Shown here one piece after another: positions 6,434 to 11,669 of a stretch of DNA of 11,669 bases. Source of the DNA: Alistipes sp. (lineage in GTDB: Bacteria > Bacteroidota > Bacteroidia > Bacteroidales > Rikenellaceae). The stretch lies in the NCBI GenBank assembly GCA_017560305.1, contig JAFYOF010000138.1, forward strand, positions 1 to 11,669, given 5' to 3'. The translations under genes and the position numbers were made by a program. The notes under the pieces are model-generated. The model saw nothing but the letters and a program-made list of their open reading frames with translations, did no database searches and was not told where the DNA came from. Within the stretch, counting starts at the first letter, position 1. Each line of letters begins with the position of its first letter.

Positions 6434-6676
6434 ATGAGCAAGGAATATTACAAGAAGAAGATTATTGATCTTCGTGCGTCAATGGCAAAAGAGAAAGAAG
6501 CAAAGAAACGTGACAATGAGCGTTATGCATCTTTGATTAAGGGTGCATCATCACCATCTTCAAAGGCGAGTTACCGAAAAAGTAAAATCGACGCGGCTGC
6601 TCGTCATGACCGTAATGTGGAAAGCTATAAACGCCAGATTGAGAGTGCGAAAGAGAGTCTCAAAAGATGTAAATAA
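6434..6676 (+). CDS. Small basic coiled-coil protein
   Basis: The 80-aa product is very rich in Lys, Arg, Glu, Ser and Ala and has almost no hydrophobic core. It reads as two helices (residues about 2-30 and 50-78) joined by a Ser/Gly-rich turn (GASSPSSKAS), most likely a helical hairpin or coiled coil. There is no signal peptide. I do not recognise a family. Its basic charge could suit nucleic-acid or membrane binding, but that is a guess. It sits 31 bp after the membrane DUF4230 gene and 18 bp before the 54-aa peptide gene. Confidence 0.75.
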   Translation: MSKEYYKKKIIDLRASMAKEKEAKKRDNERYASLIKGASSPSSKASYRKSKIDAAARHDRNVESYKRQIESAKESLKRCK

Positions 6677-6694
6677 ACATTATAATCTTTACCA

Positions 6695-6859
6695 ATGAAA
6701 ATTCCTGGATTATCATTCTCGCTGAAAAGGGCTGTGGGTATCAGCGGTTTGAAGAATAAAATTGCAAAAAAGGTTGGAATTCCAACTACCAAACAAGGGT
6801 TGGAGCGCAAGATTGGTAGCTCTATAATTAAGACTGTAACTGGTAAAAAGAAAAAATAG
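6695..6859 (+). CDS. 54-residue basic peptide
   Basis: ATG at 6695 to TAG at 6857-6859 encodes 54 residues beginning MKIPGLSFSLKRAVGISGLK and ending in a run of lysines (TVTGKKKK). It has about 15 Lys/Arg and one acidic residue. The segment KKVGIPTTKQGLERKIGSSI is followed by IKTVTG, suggesting an amphipathic helix. It fills the space between two operon genes exactly, 18 bp after one and 7 bp before the next, which supports coding. It could be a membrane-active or nucleic-acid-binding peptide, or a partner of the YkvA protein encoded next. No family is recognised. Confidence 0.7.
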   Translation: MKIPGLSFSLKRAVGISGLKNKIAKKVGIPTTKQGLERKIGSSIIKTVTGKKKK

Positions 6860-6866
6860 ATTAGTT

Positions 6867-7586
6867 ATGGCACTAAAATTTACAGAGAAACTTAAAGGAA
6901 TCGATTTAGGTAAAGGGAAAGAATCTTTATCTGAAGTAGCTTCGTCTGTATCCAAATTGTTTGATCGTAAAAACCGAGAGTCAACCATATCTAATGTAAA
7001 AGAAAATATTGATGTAGAATATGAATTGGAAAACATTCTCGAACCTACAACTCAAAATATCATAAAAGAGGAGTCGGAGCATATTCTTTATCAAAAAGTT
7101 TCACAATATGTTGCAGACAATATTGATAAATTCCAACAATGGTATTCCGACAGTCAACTTGATGAGAAGTTGACTGCTGTAGCAAAAAAGGTAGGAGCAA
7201 CACTTATATATCCTGTTTTATTGCTCTATAATTTACTAAAATCAACGGACACCAAGGCTGGAGATAAATGTTTCATCATTGCTTCATTGGCATATTTTAT
7301 AATGCCTGCAGATGTAATCCCCGATATTATTATCGGTTTGGGTTATAGTGATGATGCTCTTGCTCTTACAACAGCATTAAAAAAAATATCCTCCTCAATC
7401 ACACCAGAACTTATGGAACTGACCAAAAAACAATGTGGAGAACTTATTGGTCCTGTAGATGATAAAGTTATTGGGGATATCAAGACGCAGCTAAAGGATA
7501 ATAAAGATACTGAGGAAAGTTTAATTTCTCAGGGCAAATTTCATAATGATAAGAAAAAACGAAACAAGGAATATATAAATGAGTAG
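6867..7586 (+). CDS. YkvA/DUF1232 family protein
   Basis: The 239-aa protein contains a DUF1232 domain at about residues 109-172: LIYPVLLLYNLLKSTDT, FIIASLAYFIMPADVIPD (signature PADVIPD at 147-153) and GYSDDALAL (159-167). This small domain is hydrophobic and thought to associate with membranes; its biochemical function is unknown. The 108-residue N-terminal part is charged and helical and not typical of the minimal family, which is often about 100-150 aa, so this is an extended form. A helix after the domain ends in a very Lys/Asp-rich tail. Its stop codon overlaps the next start by 8 bases, so translation of the lipoprotein is likely coupled. Confidence 0.85.
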   Translation: MALKFTEKLKGIDLGKGKESLSEVASSVSKLFDRKNRESTISNVKENIDVEYELENILEPTTQNIIKEESEHILYQKVSQYVADNIDKFQQWYSDSQLDEKLTAVAKKVGATLIYPVLLLYNLLKSTDTKAGDKCFIIASLAYFIMPADVIPDIIIGLGYSDDALALTTALKKISSSITPELMELTKKQCGELIGPVDDKVIGDIKTQLKDNKDTEESLISQGKFHNDKKKRNKEYINE

Positions 7587-8856
7587 AATAATATTATTAA
7601 CTGTAATCGCAGTGTTCTTATCGGGTTGTACGAGTAAGGTCGCAAAGCAGACTTTAGAGAAGTACAATCAGGTTTTTGAACGTGTGCTAACATTGGAAGA
7701 GTTAATCTCTCAAACTGACTTTCAGACTCTATCAGGAGAAGATATAACTGAGATGAATAAGATTGGCAAGGAGTTGTATTACGACTACAATCCAATGGAT
7801 TTGACTTCTGAACAAGTGGCATTATGTGAGGCACTCAAAGAGAGAGTAATTAAGTTGCGAAACGATATCATAATCTTGACTACCCAAGAAATCAAGAATT
7901 TCAAGGTTACACCCTGGCATCACGATGAATTATTACTTTCTCAACCGCAAACATATCCAGTATATTTGCAAAAGGGTGAAAAATTGCGTTGGAAGATAAC
8001 TGCATCTAAACCAATCTCAGTTCAGATATGTAATGCAGATAGCCGTTCAGTACTTAAAACATACAAGGGAAAATCTATTGTTCAAGATTCTCTCATTGTG
8101 GAAAACAGTGCCATCTATTTTATTGATGTCAACCCGTTGGGAACACAGTATATTGAGCTTGAAATCAATTATAAAGTTAATGATATGTCACGTTTGGGAA
8201 ATGCCATACCAGTAAAGGTTGAGCAAGTTGAGTGTGGCAAAGGTGACTTTGGAGCAAAGGCTGTAGGTGGTATAAGTATGACCAAGTGTTTTGATGAACC
8301 TCGTAAATTTACTTTACGAGGCCAACTAAAGGCTGCTTTCTCTGGAAGTTCCAAAGCTTTAGTTGCTGTTCAGATACCAACAGGAGCAACGGATATCCTT
8401 TATTCAATGCGTATTGCCACAAGTGAACAAGATAGGTCGAGTGACGGTGAGTTTCACGAAAACCTTGCCACATCATACAAAAAGGTCAAATTCCTCGGAC
8501 TGCCTCTCTATGAAAAGGAGAAAAACGGAAATGTAAATCTATTCAGTAAATTGCTTGATGATAATCGTCCTCTACGTGATGAGGATGCATATTGCAATAT
8601 GTATGTTTTTCGCAACCAAACGCAGGCAAAGCAGTTTCAAGATGGAACAAAAGCCGCTTCTGTACTAAATTACGATGTAGATTACTCTACGCTCGGAACG
8701 CAATCTTGCAATGGCCGTATCCCCGTCAAAGGTCAGAAAACAATATATCTTGCATTCGAAAATGAGCGCGTTCGTTACACTAACTATCTTTGGGTGGAAG
8801 TAGAGGCAGTAGTGCCTAAGACCGAGTATTTTACAACGAAATATTCGATTGAATAG
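7579..8856 (+). CDS. Large lipoprotein of unknown family
   Basis: The 425-aa protein starts MSRIILLTVIAVFLSGC, a lipoprotein signal with lipobox LSGC and Cys17. After a helical region (about 18-110) comes a long beta-rich part, including a segment like a ligand- or carbohydrate-binding sandwich (PVYLQKGEKLRWKITASKPI, then SAIYFIDVNPLGTQYIELEI). Residues about 240-300 (FTLRGQLKAAFSGSSKALVA, then ILYSMRIATSEQD) and the C-terminus (KTIYLAFENERVRYTNYLWV) form further strands; the latter looks like a soluble-protein stabilising or binding motif repeated in each half. No enzyme motif is visible. It would sit on the periplasmic or outer face of the envelope. It overlaps the YkvA gene and ends 2 bp before the peptidase gene. 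Confidence 0.82.
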   Translation: MSRIILLTVIAVFLSGCTSKVAKQTLEKYNQVFERVLTLEELISQTDFQTLSGEDITEMNKIGKELYYDYNPMDLTSEQVALCEALKERVIKLRNDIIILTTQEIKNFKVTPWHHDELLLSQPQTYPVYLQKGEKLRWKITASKPISVQICNADSRSVLKTYKGKSIVQDSLIVENSAIYFIDVNPLGTQYIELEINYKVNDMSRLGNAIPVKVEQVECGKGDFGAKAVGGISMTKCFDEPRKFTLRGQLKAAFSGSSKALVAVQIPTGATDILYSMRIATSEQDRSSDGEFHENLATSYKKVKFLGLPLYEKEKNGNVNLFSKLLDDNRPLRDEDAYCNMYVFRNQTQAKQFQDGTKAASVLNYDVDYSTLGTQSCNGRIPVKGQKTIYLAFENERVRYTNYLWVEVEAVVPKTEYFTTKYSIE

Positions 8857-8858
8857 CA

Positions 8859-9476
8859 ATGGCTAAAGTTCTTATTACTGGTTTTGAACCATATTGGGAT
8901 TATCCCGTAAATTCATCGTGGGTGGTTGCCGAAAAGGTGGCTACCCGCGGTGCTGTTGGAATAGATATTGTTATTGAGCAAGTGCCGGTCAGTTTCTCAC
9001 GCGTGCATGTGGCATTATGCGAGGCTGTTGAAAAACACTCTCCTGATATGCTTATAATGCTTGGACAGTCGGGTGGAAGCGATAAAGTTAAGCTGGAACG
9101 AGTTGCATTGAATATGATGGATTCCAAACTACCCGATAATGATGGCTACATCCCCAACGAAGAGCCAATAAACATCGAAACACCTGCAGCACTCTTTACC
9201 AATACTCCAATAAAATCTTTGCGTGCTGCTATTGAAGAGCAAGGTATATCAGTTAAAATATCCAACTCGTGTGGCCTGTATGTCTGTAATCGCTTGTATT
9301 ATGAGGCTCTGATGCTCTGCAAAAAATGTCATATGAAGTCGATATTCATTCATCTTCCATTTTACGAGGGACAACCATCTGCAAAACCTAATAAACCCAC
9401 TATGCCACTGAATGACATGGTTAAGGCAATCCAAACTATAATTGAAAAGATAAATGACAAGTACAGAGAATTTTAA
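8859..9476 (+). CDS. pcp: Pyroglutamyl-peptidase I (pyrrolidone-carboxylate peptidase)-like
   Basis: The 205-aa product has the peptidase C15 layout. It starts MAKVLITGFEPYWDYPVNSS (family GFEPF...N.S). The catalytic triad is present: E80 in LERVALN, C143 in SNSCGLYVCN, and H165 in IFIHLPF. The family removes N-terminal pyroglutamate from peptides in the cytoplasm; no signal peptide is present here, in agreement. Length is slightly below the usual 210-220. The substrate-binding GQSGG loop (69-73) is kept. It lies in an accessory operon 2 bp after a lipoprotein gene and overlaps the channel gene by 23 bp, which is unusual for a housekeeping peptidase and suggests a dedicated role, possibly acting on a partner protein or peptide. 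Confidence 0.88.
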   Translation: MAKVLITGFEPYWDYPVNSSWVVAEKVATRGAVGIDIVIEQVPVSFSRVHVALCEAVEKHSPDMLIMLGQSGGSDKVKLERVALNMMDSKLPDNDGYIPNEEPINIETPAALFTNTPIKSLRAAIEEQGISVKISNSCGLYVCNRLYYEALMLCKKCHMKSIFIHLPFYEGQPSAKPNKPTMPLNDMVKAIQTIIEKINDKYREF

Positions 9477-11181
9477 GAAACAACTCGCACGAGTGTTTGA
9501 TAGCGATTTACGCACTAGACAGTGGGAGAATTATGCAGATTATGCTATCATAGGCTTAATAGTTATTTCAACTATCGAGGTTTTTCTATCCACATATGAT
9601 GGCATAGTTGAAAAGTATGGAAAGTTCTTGCACTTTATAGACTATTTTACAACTATTTGCTTTACAATAGAGGTCTCGTTACGCATTTGGGCTGCCGATC
9701 AGATTGCACCAAAATATAAAGGCTTTTGGGGTCGAGTTAGATATTGTTTTAGCTTTTATGGATTGATAGACATTCTTTCCACATTCCCATTCTATGTAAA
9801 CTTGTTTGTTCAGGTTCCATATATGGCGATGAAAGTCCTACGAATAGCGCGACTGCTTCGTGTTTTTCGTTATGTAAAGGCGTTCAACATTCTTTCAAGA
9901 GCTATAAAGGCAAAGAGACAGGAAATGGTGGTATCATTGCAGTTTCTTGCAATAGTTACATTAATCTTATCGTTTATACTATTTTTTGTTGAACATAATG
10001 CCCAGCCTGAGGTATATGACAATGGTTGGAAATCAGTTGTGTGGGCATTTGCACAATATATCGGTGACCCAGGTGGTTTTGCAGATACTCCTCCTATCAC
10101 ATTAACTGGGCGACTCATTGCATGTGTGATTGGAGTACTTGGCATTGCGATTTTTGCAGTACCTGCAGGTTTGATAGGCTCCGCATTTACGGAAGTTATG
10201 GATAAGGACTCCAAAACCGAAGAACTAAAAAAGAACAGCCATCGAATAAATGAATTTATGCTTGTAAAAAGCATAAAGCGTGCTGGTATATTCTTTCCTG
10301 CTAAAAACATAAGCATTGGAGACCTACAGCTTGAACTAGGTTTAGCTGATGCTGAAATCATCAAGGCTGTATCAAATTCAAAAAACTTGCGTTTGAAAAA
10401 CCTTGCTAATGCAATAAGCTCAGGTCCGAAGACAGATATGATAGTTGTAAATCAGTTTCATGTAAACACGCCATATGGCTCTTATGTTGACAGAGATTCA
10501 TCTGTAACAATTGTCAATCCTCTTGGTCGAGGAGACAACGGCTTGAGTTTCTTCGATTGGCATATTGCTCAAATAGGAGGATTCAATTATGTTGCTAATG
10601 AGTTGTTTTCAAGAACACATTCTGATGTAAATTCTCGTTGTAATTTCTATACAGTGGATGAGCCCAATAATCCATCATTCAAAACATTTATTGATGATAT
10701 CACTCATGGAAAGGGTAAAAATGATTGGATTATTGTTATTGCAGGAGAGCAAATCGTAAAGAATTCACCTTATGATTTTCACTTTGAATTGGGTGGCGAT
10801 CGAGGCGAAACATCTTTCGATTTTGACGAGTGTATCCCTTGGAATAGGAGTTTGACAAAACAATTATATGAGGATTTCTCTAAGACATTAGAGGAAACCA
10901 TTCAACTGAAGACAGACCTGCATAGTGTCCAGCCGAAGGTTGGTGCAAAGAATTTGGCTCGCTATCTTACAACACAGACCGAGGCAAATGTATTGCTTCT
11001 GACCATCTCTTATGACCTAATGGTCTTTAAGAAAAATGTATATGAAGCTATAATTAATGTAGCCCATGTGCTTAATCGAAATTTAGAGACACGAAAACCT
11101 ATTGGGTTACATTTGAGCGAATATAGTGTAAGACCTATCGAATCGCAATATTGGAGAAAGCTATATCTCACAGAAGAATAA
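9454..11181 (+). CDS. Voltage-gated-type ion channel with atypical pore and large cytoplasmic tail
   Basis: The 575-aa protein has an ion-transport core at residues 28-247. S1 is about 28-45, S2 57-80, S3 100-118. S4 carries arginines every third residue (R130, R133, R136, R139 in VLRIARLLRVFRYVK). S5 is 158-180, the pore loop 192-212 and S6 219-247, with IFAVPAGLIGSAF as in potassium channels. The selectivity filter is not TVGYGD; the loop reads WAFAQYIGDPGGFADTPP, so ion selectivity is uncertain. Residues 255-320 are helical. Residues 325-575 form a cytoplasmic domain I cannot name, with His and Asp residues (H336, D346, D348, H370, H443) that could bind metal; that is only a guess. Start 9454 overlaps the peptidase gene by 23 bp, and no later Met precedes S1, so the overlap is probably real. 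Last gene of the operon. Confidence 0.88.
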   Translation: MTSTENFKKQLARVFDSDLRTRQWENYADYAIIGLIVISTIEVFLSTYDGIVEKYGKFLHFIDYFTTICFTIEVSLRIWAADQIAPKYKGFWGRVRYCFSFYGLIDILSTFPFYVNLFVQVPYMAMKVLRIARLLRVFRYVKAFNILSRAIKAKRQEMVVSLQFLAIVTLILSFILFFVEHNAQPEVYDNGWKSVVWAFAQYIGDPGGFADTPPITLTGRLIACVIGVLGIAIFAVPAGLIGSAFTEVMDKDSKTEELKKNSHRINEFMLVKSIKRAGIFFPAKNISIGDLQLELGLADAEIIKAVSNSKNLRLKNLANAISSGPKTDMIVVNQFHVNTPYGSYVDRDSSVTIVNPLGRGDNGLSFFDWHIAQIGGFNYVANELFSRTHSDVNSRCNFYTVDEPNNPSFKTFIDDITHGKGKNDWIIVIAGEQIVKNSPYDFHFELGGDRGETSFDFDECIPWNRSLTKQLYEDFSKTLEETIQLKTDLHSVQPKVGAKNLARYLTTQTEANVLLLTISYDLMVFKKNVYEAIINVAHVLNRNLETRKPIGLHLSEYSVRPIESQYWRKLYLTEE

Positions 11182-11259
11182 TTGTGATGAAACTAAGGTT
11201 GTAGATTTAAATGGACGTCTGACAAAACAACTTGGAAAACGAATATCCCAATACAATAA

Positions 11260-11302
11260 ACAACGGGAACTTTATGGTATCAATTCATAAAGTTCCCGTT
11301 GT
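11260..11302. terminator. Perfect 17-bp hairpin downstream of the operon
   Basis: ACAACGGGAACTTTATG (11260-11276) pairs without a mismatch with 11286-11302 around a 9-nt loop. No T-run follows on the + strand; on the - strand the stem is followed by TTTATTGTATT, a partial U-tract. It could be a bidirectional terminator or an mRNA 3' end stabiliser for the operon, 78 bp after the last stop. The rest of 11182-11376 shows no gene with a start codon. Confidence 0.55.
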
Positions 11303-11376
11303 CGTAATGCTGAATATCAGGCAAGTATAAATCTTATTTCGGTTCAAGCGTGAAGCCCTGCACTGTCGCTCGCTTC

Positions 11377-11468
11377 ACTTTCTGAGGCTCCTAGGAATTG
11401 TTGCCCTTGTCGTCGAAACGAGCAACGCATAAGCCCCACGCCGATATGTATAACACAACCTCTATACC
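11377..11468 (-). repeat. Left arm of a diverged inverted repeat (MITE-like)
   Basis: This 92-bp arm aligns in reverse complement with 11507-11599. Shared landmarks, in the same order and spacing, are ACTTTCTGA, TCCTAGGAA, TTGTCGTC, GCAACG, GCCCC and the ACCTC..ATACC inner end. It is GC-richer than the right arm, so the two copies have drifted apart or came from different sources. Confidence 0.72.
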
Positions 11469-11506
11469 GTTTGTTACCATAAGTATGAATACACGAATGG
11501 CTGTTT

Positions 11507-11599
11507 GGTATTTGAGGTATGTATATAACACACCTACGGGGCATCTACGTTGCTTTGTTTTTGACGACAAATTGAAATTTTCCTAGGATTTCAGAAAGT
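11507..11599 (+). repeat. Right arm of the diverged inverted repeat
   Basis: Reads from GGTATTTGAGGT (11507-11518) through GGGGC, CGTTGC, GACGACAA and TTCCTAGGA to TCAGAAAGT (11591-11599). It is AT-richer than the left arm but keeps all landmark blocks at matching distances. Confidence 0.72.
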
Positions 11600-11669
11600 C
11601 AAAACCAAAGCGTAGTAAACGCCTTTTTCATATGTCTTGTCCCACCCTCCCATTCTTCTCCATTAGAGA

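Larger units (their letters stand above)
11377..11599. mobile_element. Possible MITE or palindromic repeat element
   Basis: Two diverged inverted arms of about 92 bp enclose a 38-bp centre (11469-11506), giving a 223-bp palindromic unit without a credible gene. This shape fits a miniature inverted-repeat element or two abutting interspersed repeats in opposite directions. No transposase or clear target-site duplication is seen. The remaining 11600-11669 holds nothing I can name. Confidence 0.4.

Noticed and set aside
11182..11289. Open frame ending KQLGKRISQYNKQRELYGINS, one base out of phase with the channel gene
   Set aside because: It looks protein-like but has no start codon in frame, and its end lies inside the 17-bp hairpin. 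A frameshifted channel tail is possible but unsupported.
11344..11586. Opposing ORFs of 62-66 codons near the right end
   Set aside because: They lie within the inverted-repeat arms, encode low-complexity Cys/Arg/His-rich peptides and seem to be by-products of the repeat.
11610..11628. GCGT-AGTAA-ACGC followed by CTTTTT as a terminator
   Set aside because: The stem is only 4 bp, too weak to call.

Overview
The window looks like a piece of a Bacteroidota (probably Bacteroidales) chromosome. The signs are an exact TAnnTTTG -7 promoter element, A-rich leaders without Shine-Dalgarno sequences, Cys-anchored lipoproteins starting right after short signal peptides, and DUF4230, YkvA/DUF1232 and DUF234-ATPase type proteins. 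No species can be named from the sequence alone. All convincing genes are on the + strand.

Layout. (1) 2-415 is the C-terminal end of a MacB/FtsX-type ABC permease. Its GC-richer codons differ from everything that follows. (2) 539-1864 is a stand-alone ATPase of the ATPase_2/DUF234 family with a C-terminal nuclease-like fold, followed by a probable terminator. (3) 1865-2258 is non-coding. It holds two copies of a 22-bp perfect inverted repeat (2005-2026 and 2205-2226) enclosing a 178-bp segment, with a Bacteroidota -7 element just inside the right copy and pointing at the next gene. This is the architecture of an invertible, phase-variable promoter. (4) 2259-11181 is a run of thirteen co-directional genes with gaps of -23 to +69 bp, probably one operon. 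In order: an OmpA-tailed membrane protein with a novel N-terminal domain, a small soluble protein, a PD-(D/E)XK nuclease-like protein, a free-standing copy of the first gene's N-terminal domain, a second copy of the small soluble protein, a DUF4230 lipoprotein, a membrane-anchored DUF4230 protein, a basic coiled-coil protein, a 54-aa basic peptide, a YkvA/DUF1232 protein, a large lipoprotein, a pyroglutamyl-peptidase I, and a six-transmembrane ion channel with an atypical pore and a 320-residue cytoplasmic tail. (5) 11182-11669 has no convincing gene. It contains a 17-bp perfect hairpin and a 223-bp palindromic element made of two diverged ~92-bp inverted arms, MITE-like in form.

How the genes may work together is inference. 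Envelope-facing parts (OmpA domain, two lipoproteins, two DUF4230 proteins) sit with an ion channel, a nuclease-like protein and a peptidase, and the whole set may be switched on and off by DNA inversion. That suggests an accessory envelope-stress or defence-like cassette. I do not recognise it as a described system. Its most distinctive traits are the putative promoter switch, the duplicated two-domain module, and the channel with a non-TVGYG filter partnered with a peptidase.
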